From positions 1 through 64,000 of the forward strand of contig JAGQYS010000030.1 in NCBI GenBank assembly GCA_020435965.1: DNA of 64,000 nucleotides, in the 5' to 3' direction. Of this stretch, positions 26,311-35,516 are shown piece after piece. Position numbers and translations under genes: made by a program. Each line of letters begins with the position of its first letter. Within the stretch, counting starts at the first letter, position 1. Below the pieces are notes generated by a model. The model was not told the origin of the DNA and did no database searches. It saw only the letters and a list, made by a program, of their open reading frames with translations. The DNA is from Flavobacteriaceae bacterium (GTDB lineage: Bacteria > Bacteroidota > Bacteroidia > Flavobacteriales > Flavobacteriaceae).

Positions 26311-27747
26311 TTAATCACTAAAGTCATACAGCTTTAATAAACTTATAGGCACATCTCCATGCTCAAAAACTTTTTCATGAAACTTTTTATAATTGAAGCC
26401 AGGTTTGTTTTTAGCCTCCTTCAACAGGCTTAAAAGAACAGCTTCACCGTATTTATAAGTGATTACTTGAGCAGGCCATCGTTTCATTCTAGAAATCTCC
26501 CTTTTTGCAATCTCTTCTTTATCAATAATATGTTGGTTCCAAAATGCCAATGCTTTTTTATCTGACCAACCTTTATGATTAATTCCTATATCCAAACAAA
26601 CACGAACAGAACGAATTAAATCCCACTCCCATTTGCCGTATTCATCATATATTGTTTTATAAGCACCTAACTCCTTACCTAAATGTTCTACATAAGCGCC
26701 CCAACCTTCAGCGAAACCTGGATACCAAAATAAATTCTGAATATCAGAACGATTAACAAGTGTATTAATAGATGACTGATAATGATGACCAGGTATGGCC
26801 TCATGTACATAAAACCATCCTATCTGCCTTTTATTAAATGGTTCATCAAACAAATTGTAATAAAACGTATTGTTATTGTAATAGGCAGGTACATGAGCCA
26901 AATCTTCATTAGTCCCTTTTTCAATGTTAACATTTGGAATTTGAGTTATATAAGGAAATATATTAGAAGCATTAACATCTACTATATTTCTCATCTTAAT
27001 AAAACCTTCTTTTACTTCGTTAGGCTCATGAATTAAAAAGTGATCACTCTCTAAATATTTTTCAAAATCAACTCCAGATAACCCTGATTGCTGTTGGAGC
27101 CTATCCATATTTAATTTGACCTTGTGAATTTCTTTTAGACCAAACTCAAATAATTCATTTGGTTTTACGGATATATCAACCCACCTCTTTAGAAGATAAG
27201 TGTACCACTCTTTTCCAAAAGGGACAGAATAAATACTTTCCTTATCATTGATTTTTATTGAATTATCCCATTTTCTTTCTAGACTTATTCTTTCAAGATT
27301 AATACTTATTTCATATCCAATGATTCTATAGTCTAACAATTCTTGCTCGTTAAGCTTATTTGGGTTTAAATTACTCCATCTGTCATTCATGCTAGAGAAA
27401 AATATGCTTTGCTTTTCAATTTGGCTTTTGGTTTGAATATTATTTAATACATCTACATAGTTAACTTGCAAACCGGGTAATTCTAAAGCATTATATCCAT
27501 TGTAAAAATCTTCCCTCAATAAATTAAAATCAGATTTTTGAGAAGAATTAATAAGGTCATACATCTCATCAAATGTCTGTTTATTCTCAGGATTTTGATA
27601 TGATGTCACTATTTTTTCAACTTTCTTTTTTTGAAATTTGAAATCTGCTTGCCATGAGTCTTCATCTATCTGAAAATTAACTTCTTGTGAAATTAACGAG
27701 CTAAATAAAAACACACTACTTATGAAGAATATTAATTTTAATTTCAT
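26311..27747 (-). CDS. DUF885-family metallopeptidase-like protein
   Basis: This 478-residue protein has a signal peptide (to about residue 20, SSLISQ) and the DUF885 zinc motif H-E-A-I-P-G-H-H near residue 315, a variant of HExxH with an inserted loop. A later conserved segment RSVRVCLDIGINHKGWSD and the C-terminal QVITYKYGE are also typical. Members are shorter or longer exported carboxypeptidase-like enzymes; this one is somewhat short (about 480 rather than 550-600 residues). It ends a run that begins with the PDZ-hydrolase gene, whose stop directly abuts its start. Confidence 0.88.
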   Translation of the reverse strand: MKLKLIFFISSVFLFSSLISQEVNFQIDEDSWQADFKFQKKKVEKIVTSYQNPENKQTFDEMYDLINSSQKSDFNLLREDFYNGYNALELPGLQVNYVDVLNNIQTKSQIEKQSIFFSSMNDRWSNLNPNKLNEQELLDYRIIGYEISINLERISLERKWDNSIKINDKESIYSVPFGKEWYTYLLKRWVDISVKPNELFEFGLKEIHKVKLNMDRLQQQSGLSGVDFEKYLESDHFLIHEPNEVKEGFIKMRNIVDVNASNIFPYITQIPNVNIEKGTNEDLAHVPAYYNNNTFYYNLFDEPFNKRQIGWFYVHEAIPGHHYQSSINTLVNRSDIQNLFWYPGFAEGWGAYVEHLGKELGAYKTIYDEYGKWEWDLIRSVRVCLDIGINHKGWSDKKALAFWNQHIIDKEEIAKREISRMKRWPAQVITYKYGEAVLLSLLKEAKNKPGFNYKKFHEKVFEHGDVPISLLKLYDFSD

Positions 27748-29118
27748 CTAGTTTTCAATTTTTGATAACATCCATTTTATGGTCTCTTTTCCTAATGCGA
27801 CACTATAATTATCACGTGCATGTAACATGTAACTGCCATTTCCTAAAGTATCTACATTATGCTGCATTGTGTTGAAATTTACAAAACCATGATCTGCATT
27901 CGCTACTAAAACAAAGTCGCCTTTGCCTCCATTTTCATTTACAATCTCAGCTATTTTTTGTGCTCCTTTTGGACTAATCGCTTGGATATCAAACTCACCA
28001 TGCATTGCCAAAACATTTGTCTTTACTTTAGACCAAGCATTTGGAATATTTATATCTGCTAAGCTTTGCCAAAAATCGAAATGCCTACCGATGTATTGAT
28101 TTTGTCTAAAATTGATTTCATTATCCCTAAAAAAATCGGCATAAACTTTGTTCTCTAGAATTTCTGAGCCTGAAAGCTTATTAATTAAAAAGTCTTCATT
28201 AAACTTTAAATTCACCTTATTGTCTTCTATAATTTGGGAATCGGAAACACCAAAATGCTTTGGCTGAAGGGTATACAACTCTACCATATAGTCGTACCAA
28301 TTTTGAGCTACACTTCCATAGGTGATAATACCGCGAGGCGGTTTTATATCGTTTAATAATGGAGCTATTACGCCACCCATAGAATGCCCAAACATAAAAA
28401 TGTTATCTACATCAATACTATCATTATGCAATAGGTCTTTATAACCTTCTATAAAAGCAAGAAGCTCTTCATCAAAACTTATTTGCATACAATGTTTGCT
28501 GCTCTTGCTATCACCTACTCCAGGTTTTTCTAGTCGATATACTGCAAAACCTGCATTAACCCAATCTGATATTAACTTTTTTGCAGGATTGTCATCTGTA
28601 GTCGTTTCAACAGTTCCGCAGGTATATCCTTGTAAAAAATACACAACGGGAGCCTTTGTATTATTTTTAGGTGTAACCAGAATACTTCTTAATACATTGT
28701 CTTTGTAATCGACTTCGCCATAGGTAACATCTCCATTTCCGAAAGTCTCCATTGGCCTGCCTAATAATACTGTTGACTCTTTTATTTTTTTGTTTTTTGA
28801 ATAATATTCTGCTTCAATTCTATCACCTTCATAAAGCTGACTTGTAATTCCCAAAACATCTTGAATTGTACTAACTGATGAACCATTTAACTTGGTAAGT
28901 ACATCATCTTGCTTCACCCCTAAATTTGCAAATGTTGAGTTTGGCATAACTGTAGTAATGTGCACTCCTGTTTTAACATTAAAATTGTTCTGTATTGCAA
29001 TACTATCGGTTAGTGTTTGCATCAATACACCTAACATACCTTTACGCTTTAAGGTTTGAGATGTTATCGTCGATGAAACGATAAAGACGATTAAAAAGAA
29101 TAAGTATTTAATTTTCAT
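27748..29118 (-). CDS. Exported PDZ-domain alpha/beta hydrolase
   Basis: This 456-residue protein has a signal peptide (to about residue 21, TITSQ), a PDZ domain (about residues 25-110: GVHITTVMPNSTFANLGVKQ then DDVLTKLNGSSV), and an S9/DUF1749-like alpha/beta hydrolase domain with nucleophile GHSMGG (Ser near 246), acid in HGEFDIQ (near 374) and His in ADHGF (near 410). The order PDZ then hydrolase is found in Bacteroidota exported esterases or peptidases. Directly joined to the DUF885 gene, so both are probably made together. Confidence 0.88.
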   Translation of the reverse strand: MKIKYLFFLIVFIVSSTITSQTLKRKGMLGVLMQTLTDSIAIQNNFNVKTGVHITTVMPNSTFANLGVKQDDVLTKLNGSSVSTIQDVLGITSQLYEGDRIEAEYYSKNKKIKESTVLLGRPMETFGNGDVTYGEVDYKDNVLRSILVTPKNNTKAPVVYFLQGYTCGTVETTTDDNPAKKLISDWVNAGFAVYRLEKPGVGDSKSSKHCMQISFDEELLAFIEGYKDLLHNDSIDVDNIFMFGHSMGGVIAPLLNDIKPPRGIITYGSVAQNWYDYMVELYTLQPKHFGVSDSQIIEDNKVNLKFNEDFLINKLSGSEILENKVYADFFRDNEINFRQNQYIGRHFDFWQSLADINIPNAWSKVKTNVLAMHGEFDIQAISPKGAQKIAEIVNENGGKGDFVLVANADHGFVNFNTMQHNVDTLGNGSYMLHARDNYSVALGKETIKWMLSKIEN

Positions 29119-29156
29119 AGTTTTAATTTGTTACGCTGTTAATTATAAGTAGAAAC

Positions 29157-29220
29157 GGGAGAGATTTATCTTAATAATCGAAGTAACCATCAAACTTCCA
29201 TTACTTTTTTTAAACTCTCC
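29157..29220 (-). other. Structured intergenic inverted repeat
   Basis: GGGAGAG(A)TTT at 29157-29167 pairs with AAACTCTCCC at 29211-29220 around an inner stem AAGTAA / TTACTT, giving a 64-base nested hairpin between the DUF2911 gene and the PDZ-hydrolase gene. No U-tract follows on either strand, so it is not an obvious terminator. It may act in mRNA processing, or be a small mobile repeat; no second copy was noticed in the window. Confidence 0.4.
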
Positions 29221-29242
29221 CTATTTCAAATAAATTAATGGC

Positions 29243-30364
29243 TTAGCTTCCTGGTAGTTTATAAGTTTTATTTTCAATTTCCACAATAATTTCCTTTAAG
29301 CGCGATTGAAATTGTTCAGGAGCTGTTTTTAAAGAGTTTTTTACATCCTTTAATGCCATTTTACTATTTCCTATAAAGTAATGGCTAATACCTCTATTCA
29401 GTTCCATAAACCAAACTGTTGCATTATTCTTAAGAAATTGATTACAATAATCTAAAGCTTGCTCATAAAAACCATTCTGTAATAAGAATGCAGTGAAACC
29501 ATTTGCTTCATCTGCAGTAGCGTGTATGTCTTTAGCATCAGAAATAACTTTATTCATATCATCTATTCTATTCAGCCTTTTAAGCAATCTTACTTTTGTT
29601 GATGTATTGACTAAATTTCTATCTGCTGCAAAACCTCCATAACCTCCATTTATAGATCGGTCAACCCATTGTAGAGCTTCCTCTAAATTGGTATTATGAT
29701 CTAAGCACCATAAAGCAGCATCATTCCAAGACTGCCAGTGATACGTGTTGATACCTCTTAGTTCATTTCTAAAACTATTAACAACAGTTTCGTTTAAGTC
29801 CACTTCAACTTTAAATGGAATTCGTTTTTCTCCCCATTCCAATCCAATAACCAGTGTATTTTCAGTTCTATTTAAAAACTCATAATCAAGTTGTTCTGAC
29901 TTTGAGCAAGATTCTGGTAATACAGAGACTCGAAGACTAACATCTTTTTCTACATCTAAATAATAACTTCCCCACTGGTCATAATTGTGCGCAAATAACA
30001 ACTCATAGGTGTCGTCTTTGGGAATTATATGAAAACCATATTTGCCAGCTTTTAATAATTGACCTTCAATTTTTACATCTGTACTAAACTCTATTGTGGT
30101 TGCCATATTAGCACCTGCCCTCCATGGAATAGGGTTACCTTGTTGTGGAATGATACCTGAGTTGTTCCAAACATCTCTACCATTTAAAGCAGGACTACTA
30201 TAATCTATCGTAATTTTTGTGACTCCAAGCATTTGGCTCTCTTGAATTTTAGGGCTCACTTGAGGTATATTTAAAGTATGGAATTGTGCAAATAAGCTAC
30301 TTTGCATGGTTAGCCCAAATACCAAAAAGGCCATTATTTTAACTGTAATTTGATGATGTTTCAT
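29243..30364 (-). CDS. DUF2911 protein with helical (TPR-like) C-terminus
   Basis: This 373-residue protein has a signal peptide (to about residue 26, SSLFAQ) and a DUF2911 domain (about residues 30-190: VTKITIDYSSPALNGRDVW, WRAGANMATTIEFS, LKAGKYGFHIIP). The domain is beta-rich and of unknown function. The remaining 180 residues are TPR-like helices (YEQALDYCNQFLKNNATVWF). It lies between the trypsin-like gene and the PDZ-hydrolase gene on the same strand. Confidence 0.9.
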   Translation of the reverse strand: MKHHQITVKIMAFLVFGLTMQSSLFAQFHTLNIPQVSPKIQESQMLGVTKITIDYSSPALNGRDVWNNSGIIPQQGNPIPWRAGANMATTIEFSTDVKIEGQLLKAGKYGFHIIPKDDTYELLFAHNYDQWGSYYLDVEKDVSLRVSVLPESCSKSEQLDYEFLNRTENTLVIGLEWGEKRIPFKVEVDLNETVVNSFRNELRGINTYHWQSWNDAALWCLDHNTNLEEALQWVDRSINGGYGGFAADRNLVNTSTKVRLLKRLNRIDDMNKVISDAKDIHATADEANGFTAFLLQNGFYEQALDYCNQFLKNNATVWFMELNRGISHYFIGNSKMALKDVKNSLKTAPEQFQSRLKEIIVEIENKTYKLPGS

Positions 30365-30396
30365 GATGTTAATTTGTTTGTTATTTTATGTTTTTA

Positions 30397-31095
30397 TTAA
30401 TTGTTTATTATTTGTTTGAAATAGTCTAAAGAGGCTGGCTCAAAAACCATGATGTTGTCTTTAGCATTAAAATATCCCATAGAGACCAAGCCCACAAGCT
30501 TACCTTCGGCATCAAACACAGGACCTCCACTACAACCATTATAAGTGCCTTTAGGTACATCTAACCTAAGGTTATGATCCTCTGTAAATCCTAAAAATTG
30601 ACCAGATACTTTAATAGGCGCATCACTTTTATAAGGATAACCCATAAAAAACAAAGGTTCATTAGGCTTTAGGGCTTGTTCTCTCACACTAAACACTGCA
30701 ATGCCTTCTGGGATGTCTTCTTTTAGTTCAAAAATTAGCCAATCACCTTTGGGTGGCATTTCTAGACGTTCATTAGGGTTTTCGTTTATCAACCTGCCAG
30801 CTATAACTTTTTTAACTGGATTTGTTTTAGACATAAACTCCCAAGATTGTAAAGCATCACCAAAACTGATTGTTTTCATATGGTCTGTTTTTGCAAAAAA
30901 CAAAACATGTTTTGCGGTAACTGCATAAAGCTTATTCTGGTACTCTAACACAAAACCGCTTCCAGCGTGTAGATTATTAAAATTGGTGTCTTTAAACGTA
31001 ACCTTACTTACCAGCACAGAGTCTATTTGTGCCATACAGCTTGTTGAACACATAAACATGCATAAAAATTGAAGTATGATTAATTTTTTTATCAT
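30397..31095 (-). CDS. Exported trypsin-like serine protease
   Basis: With the ATG at 31095 the product is 232 residues; an in-frame TTG at 31116 overlaps the preceding gene and would give an unlikely seven-residue extension. A signal peptide or lipobox-like region precedes MAQ at about residue 21. The chymotrypsin-fold triad is readable: H63 in AVTAKHVLF, D118 in KGDWLIFEL, and S189 in YNGCSGGPVFD. It resembles DegP-type protease domains without PDZ. The gene starts ten bases after the stop of the DUF5916 gene. Confidence 0.85.
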   Translation of the reverse strand: MIKKLIILQFLCMFMCSTSCMAQIDSVLVSKVTFKDTNFNNLHAGSGFVLEYQNKLYAVTAKHVLFFAKTDHMKTISFGDALQSWEFMSKTNPVKKVIAGRLINENPNERLEMPPKGDWLIFELKEDIPEGIAVFSVREQALKPNEPLFFMGYPYKSDAPIKVSGQFLGFTEDHNLRLDVPKGTYNGCSGGPVFDAEGKLVGLVSMGYFNAKDNIMVFEPASLDYFKQIINN

Positions 31096-31105
31096 AATAT
31101 GTTTT

Positions 31106-33313
31106 TTATACCGCAAAACGATAAGTGAGTTTAAGAATGATGGACCTATTCCTTAAATCAAATCCGTTAGTGCTATTATTCTGATTATAGATTAAGAATA
31201 AGTCTGATAGTGGTGCATAACGCCATTGCAACCTTGAAAACACACTAAAGTTTTCGCTTTGTGAATTGTACTGAATGGTATTGTTAAAAAAGAGCTTATT
31301 GGTAAAACTAAACAATCCTCTAAACCTCAGCAGATGCAAATCTATATCTCCATACTGATCAGGTAAATTAATATTGTTATAGTTATAGGCTACATTAAAG
31401 TTGGCCCAATACCCAAACCTTATGTTTGTAGAAGCTGCAAGTGTTGTAATTTTGCCGTTATAAAAACCACCATGTGTCACCGAGGTATTGTAGGTAAACA
31501 CCTTTCTTCTGTCTGAGGTATAACTTACTGTTCCTGTAGTAAAGTTATAATTTCCAACAGGCAAATTATCAAACTCACTACCTAAGAAATTGGTTGCAAA
31601 ATTAAGGTTCACTTCACTATTTGTTCCTAACACAGTAAATTGAGAGGTATTTTTAAAAAATAGGTCATAAGCCAAATTGTTATCACGCTCATTAAGACTT
31701 CCATTAGAGTTTAAAAAGATGTTGTGAAAAAATCTAAAGCCTTGAAAAATAAGCTTACTACGTTCTTCTTTTGCAAAGAACTTATAGGTTATATAAGGAT
31801 TTACAAACATGTAACTTTGCCTAACTACTGCCTGAGCATCTGCATCATAATTAAACAAGCGAGGTGTAAACCCTAAATCGGCCTGATAATCTTTATCCAG
31901 TAAATCAAAGGTCCAACCTGCCCTTAAACGCCTTGTTGCATAACCACCATTAATTCCAAAGTATGATCCTTCGGTACCCTCATCGGTTATACTACTATGG
32001 TATTTTATGCTGTTATTAAAATTACCTTTTTTAGAGATGTATGTAAACTCAGCACCATAATTTCTGGCATAATCATGTATGTTATCATTTCCTGTTTCCT
32101 GCCTATTAACAAAAAGCCCTCTAAACTGTGACCTATCTAATACCTTATAATTAAAGGCTGCTACAGTGTTATTTTGTGCGTCAATATCAGTGTCTTCTTT
32201 AGTTTGCACATTCATGACACCAATACGCAAATCATCTGTAATATTACCTGTTACCCTTGCACCATAAACAATAGGTGTGGTTAGTCCAACACGTCTGGAA
32301 AAAAATGGATTGATTGAATAACTACCAAAGTTGGTAAAGATATCGGCATTTTCCAGAAAAAACTCACGCTGTTCTGGTAAAGAAATATCAAAACGTGTAA
32401 TGTTGGTGATTTCCTGATCAACATCGGCATTTGAAAAATCCGGATTGTAAGTGATATCGGCATTTAATGATTTGGTAATGCCTATTTTTACATCAACACC
32501 AGCATCTAGTTTTGTTTTTGTATCCGTATGCTCAGACTGATTATCTTTAAGTGAAGATGCTGTTGCATAAGGCTTTACAAAAGCAATATTGTTTTTTACC
32601 TCTGGTACTTCTGGCCACTTTAAGGTGCCCATATAATTAACATCAATGCCGTTAAAATTTATTGGGAATGGTGTCCAGGTATAATAAAAGTTTTGGGTTT
32701 TATGACCACGAATAAAGTTAATGCCCCACTCTGTGTTACCTTCATTATAGCGAAGACTATTAAAAGGAATGGCTATTTCTACAATCCAATACGTATCGTA
32801 TTGCTTTGTTTTAGACATCCAACTGGTATCCCATGAATCTGTATACGTGGTTCTACCTGGCTCCACTAATAGACTCCCATCAACTTTTGCTCCGCCAGCG
32901 TTAACACCAACCATAATTCCGCTCTGCTTCTTGTTAATGGGGTCTATAGCTATGGTAAAAGAATCACTTTCCCACTGTGAATTATCTGAGTCCCTTTGTA
33001 AAGATTGAATAATCCTATTTCCATCATCATAATGTTTTGCAAATAGGTATAAGTTATCCTTATCATAGGTTAATCGAATTTCAGATGGATATGCTGCCAA
33101 CCCTTTATCACTAGGATTATGGTTGTACATGGTATCAATAAGCTGGTAGCTACTCCATTCGCCTGCCTCTTCTACACCATCAATTTTAATAGGTGTTTTA
33201 GCAGGTTGTATGTAATACTTATAGGTGTCACGAGTTGAAATTTCCTGCGCTGATAAAGTGAAAGCACCAAATAAAAGCATGCTTAATACATAAAGGATTG
33301 GGTGATTGTTCAT
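31106..33313 (-). CDS. DUF5916 outer-membrane protein with CBM9-like N-terminal domain
   Basis: This 735-residue protein has a signal peptide (to about residue 22, FTLSAQ). Residues about 35-230 look like a carbohydrate-binding family 9-type domain (KIDGVEEAGEWSSYQLID, EIRLTYDKDNLYLFAKHYD). The remaining 500 residues are alternating amphipathic strands ending in aromatic phenylalanine/valine (KLTYRFAV), as expected of a DUF5916 outer-membrane beta-barrel. It probably binds or transports a substrate at the outer membrane. It begins a run with trypsin-like, DUF2911 and downstream genes. Confidence 0.9.
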   Translation of the reverse strand: MNNHPILYVLSMLLFGAFTLSAQEISTRDTYKYYIQPAKTPIKIDGVEEAGEWSSYQLIDTMYNHNPSDKGLAAYPSEIRLTYDKDNLYLFAKHYDDGNRIIQSLQRDSDNSQWESDSFTIAIDPINKKQSGIMVGVNAGGAKVDGSLLVEPGRTTYTDSWDTSWMSKTKQYDTYWIVEIAIPFNSLRYNEGNTEWGINFIRGHKTQNFYYTWTPFPINFNGIDVNYMGTLKWPEVPEVKNNIAFVKPYATASSLKDNQSEHTDTKTKLDAGVDVKIGITKSLNADITYNPDFSNADVDQEITNITRFDISLPEQREFFLENADIFTNFGSYSINPFFSRRVGLTTPIVYGARVTGNITDDLRIGVMNVQTKEDTDIDAQNNTVAAFNYKVLDRSQFRGLFVNRQETGNDNIHDYARNYGAEFTYISKKGNFNNSIKYHSSITDEGTEGSYFGINGGYATRRLRAGWTFDLLDKDYQADLGFTPRLFNYDADAQAVVRQSYMFVNPYITYKFFAKEERSKLIFQGFRFFHNIFLNSNGSLNERDNNLAYDLFFKNTSQFTVLGTNSEVNLNFATNFLGSEFDNLPVGNYNFTTGTVSYTSDRRKVFTYNTSVTHGGFYNGKITTLAASTNIRFGYWANFNVAYNYNNINLPDQYGDIDLHLLRFRGLFSFTNKLFFNNTIQYNSQSENFSVFSRLQWRYAPLSDLFLIYNQNNSTNGFDLRNRSIILKLTYRFAV

Positions 33314-33350
33314 TTTTAGATTGATTTTTTTTTTTGATTGATGATTAAAT

Positions 33351-34775
33351 TTATTTGAATAGTAAATGCTCTAAAAACAAGCCTAATGTGGCATAGGTAT
33401 TTTGCTTATCCTCTCCTACACGTTTCACTTCAACAAGTTGGGTTTCATTATAATACCTGTTGTTAGCAATAAGCATATAAGGCTGTGCTAAAGTTTGTAA
33501 ACCTGTTAATGGGTTATCGTTAAGCACTAATACATTTGCTAAAGCATTGGTCTCTATTCGTCCTAACTCCTGCTTGCCTAACACCTCTGCTGCACTATAA
33601 GTTGCCGATTTTAAAATTTCATATTCAGATAGACCTGCTGCCTTTAAAAGCTGCAATTCTTCCATCACTGAGGCACCAGCTGCCAAAAAGTTTGGCCCAG
33701 AGTCTGTGCCAAATAAAACGGTTACACCTTCTTCTACCAACAAACGCGAAAGCGTTTCCATCGCTTTATATTTAGCCTTTGTATAGGCTTTATATTGAGG
33801 CCCTGCCTTAGTGTATATTTCCAGTTGCTTTGTACCTATAAACTTTGTGATTGGGTTTAAAGCTGCTTCTTGTAAATGGTTATAATATTCTAGGCCTTCC
33901 TGAGCTATTCTATATATTCTGTTAAACGCAACCAGATTTAAAGTAACCGCTTTATCAGATGCTTTTATTTCTTTTGCCAAGGTTCTAATACTGGCTTCAG
34001 TGCGCTCTTCATCTAAAAACTGTAGCAATTCTTCAGTGTGTTCTATAGATACTATAGAGGAGCTCAAAAACCTCTCTAAAGACACCTGTGGTGGATGACC
34101 AGCTATTTGAACTCCCTTTGCTTGTGCTTTATGCTCAATGGCATCTAATTGTGTTGCGCTGATATTATCATATACTTTCACAAAATCATACCCAGCACTT
34201 ATATAGTTGTCTACTGCCAAACCAGCTTCTTCGGCATCATCTATCGTTTTATGAAAAGGGCCTGCATCATCACCACTATTAAGTGTAGGTGTGGCAGTAA
34301 TGAGTTGGCTGCCTATTAGTTTCCCTTCTGCTAATTGCTGTTTCCAGCGTAAGTGCATCGGAAATCCCATCATGTTTCTAACCGTTGTAACGCCATAGGC
34401 TAAATACTGAGCCAAATCGGTTCTGTCAAACACATGTGCATGCATATCAATAAGTCCAGGCATCACATATTTTCCTTTGGCATTTATAGTATGGTACCCT
34501 TCTCTTAACACAGTATCAGGAGTAATGGCTACTATACTGTTTTGCTCTATGTACATGTTTTTATTGTACATGATAGAATCATTACTCATGCTAATTACAT
34601 GTACACCTAGCAAAGCAATGTTCTGGTATTTTGTACCCAAAGGCTTCATCTCTTTTTCAGAGTATCTTCCGTATGGGATAGACAATAAAACAATACATAG
34701 TAATACTGCGATAATGGAAAGCATCCATTTGATGCTTGTTTTAAGTATCTTTTTAAGTTTCTTTTTTGATGTCAT
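33351..34775 (-). CDS. Membrane-anchored amidohydrolase-family protein
   Basis: This 474-residue protein has an uncleaved N-terminal anchor helix (about residues 16-34) with its catalytic domain outside the cytoplasm. The amidohydrolase metal site is visible as GLIDMHAHVFD (H112, H114), KVYD with carboxylated Lys candidate, AGHPP, IEHTEE and the acid in LFGTDSGPN. The family hydrolyses amide bonds of cyclic amides, dipeptides (prolidase-like) or amidates. A 37-base gap separates it from the DUF5916 gene downstream. TATGTTTG at 34815-34808 (minus) is a possible -7 element. Confidence 0.9.
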   Translation of the reverse strand: MTSKKKLKKILKTSIKWMLSIIAVLLCIVLLSIPYGRYSEKEMKPLGTKYQNIALLGVHVISMSNDSIMYNKNMYIEQNSIVAITPDTVLREGYHTINAKGKYVMPGLIDMHAHVFDRTDLAQYLAYGVTTVRNMMGFPMHLRWKQQLAEGKLIGSQLITATPTLNSGDDAGPFHKTIDDAEEAGLAVDNYISAGYDFVKVYDNISATQLDAIEHKAQAKGVQIAGHPPQVSLERFLSSSIVSIEHTEELLQFLDEERTEASIRTLAKEIKASDKAVTLNLVAFNRIYRIAQEGLEYYNHLQEAALNPITKFIGTKQLEIYTKAGPQYKAYTKAKYKAMETLSRLLVEEGVTVLFGTDSGPNFLAAGASVMEELQLLKAAGLSEYEILKSATYSAAEVLGKQELGRIETNALANVLVLNDNPLTGLQTLAQPYMLIANNRYYNETQLVEVKRVGEDKQNTYATLGLFLEHLLFK

Positions 34776-35057
34776 GAGGTCTTACTAAACCATTTAATTA
34801 TGATGGGCAAACATAGAGGTTTGGCTAAGGCCAATCGACCCAATACAGGTATTTGCAGAAATCCGAACCCTTTTTTAACTGAGATTTAACAGATAGTTAA
34901 AAAAATTAAAATTCGGTTTTTATAAAGTGGAAGTTGTGGAAGAGTTATGCTATGTCGTGTTCTTATTATTCATTTTCTTTGCTCGCCCACTAGCATAGTT
35001 CTGTTAATTGAATGATATAAACTTGCTACGAATGAATTCGTATATGTAAGAACTTAT
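34776..35057. other. Intergenic, no gene seen
   Basis: This stretch holds no convincing reading frame. It contains a candidate -7 element for the amidohydrolase gene at 34808-34815 (TATGTTTG on the minus strand), an inverted repeat TATGCTA (34946-34952) / TAGCATA (34991-34997), and a tight inverted repeat TACGAAT / ATTCGTA at 35027-35042. Nothing else is recognised. Confidence 0.5.
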
Positions 35058-35409
35058 TTAATCACCAACTATGTTATTTTCGATTACTTCAAAATCGTCT
35101 TGGGTTAGAACGTGTTTAGAGTTATCAAGTAAAAGGGTATGCTTTAAAGAAGGAAAAATATTTTTAGCTCGTTTTATTATTTTTTACTAGGAAACATAAT
35201 AACTTTCTCAGCAGCGAAAATGGTGATTGGTGTTTTTATGCTTTTTGCCTTATCCTTAACTATTATTGGTCAGGGGTGTTTAAATCCATATCAAAAAACT
35301 TCCAATTATCTGTTTCATATATGGCATGGGCTGTTATAATCACTATAAGAGCAATGGTTGCCCAAAACACCCATTTTATTATTTTTTTATATAACCGTAA
35401 TAACTTCAT
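35058..35409 (-). pseudogene. Remnant of a membrane-anchored alpha/beta hydrolase
   Basis: From an ATG at 35409 the minus strand encodes a membrane anchor (KIIKWVFWATIALIVII) that ends at a TAA (35265-35263) after 48 codons. A different frame then reads a hydrolase C-terminus: TPITIFAAEKVIMFPSKK, broken by a frameshift in a six-A run (35180-35185), then IIKRAKNIFPSLK and NSKHVLTQDDFEVIEN to a TAA at 35060-35058. The catalytic His is kept; the usual Asp of E-K-D is Val. The nucleophile region and most of the core (roughly 200 residues) are deleted. It is a decayed gene, probably once of the anchored lysophospholipase-like type. Confidence 0.7.
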
Positions 35410-35414
35410 ACGAG

Positions 35415-35516
35415 TTATTTTTTTGTTTTGTTATCTTTTGGTTTTAGCGAATTGGACGGTTTAGAAGTGGTTCTTCCTAAATCAATTTTCACTGTTTTGG
35501 TTTTGCTTTCCCATAT
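35415..35516 (-). other. In-frame 33-codon extension after the restriction enzyme stop
   Basis: Directly after the TGA (35519-35517) the same frame stays open for 33 codons to a TAA at 35417-35415. It encodes a lysine-rich tail, IWESKTKTVKIDLGRTTSKP then SNSLKPKDNKTKK. Its composition is coding-like and basic. Either the TGA is a recent nonsense change that trimmed the enzyme's tail, or the tail is chance. It ends five bases before the ATG of the alpha/beta-hydrolase remnant. Confidence 0.4.

Noticed and set aside
35276..35464. Plus-strand 62-residue reading frame
   Set aside because: It lies antisense to the alpha/beta-hydrolase remnant, has no start signal and no recognisable family.
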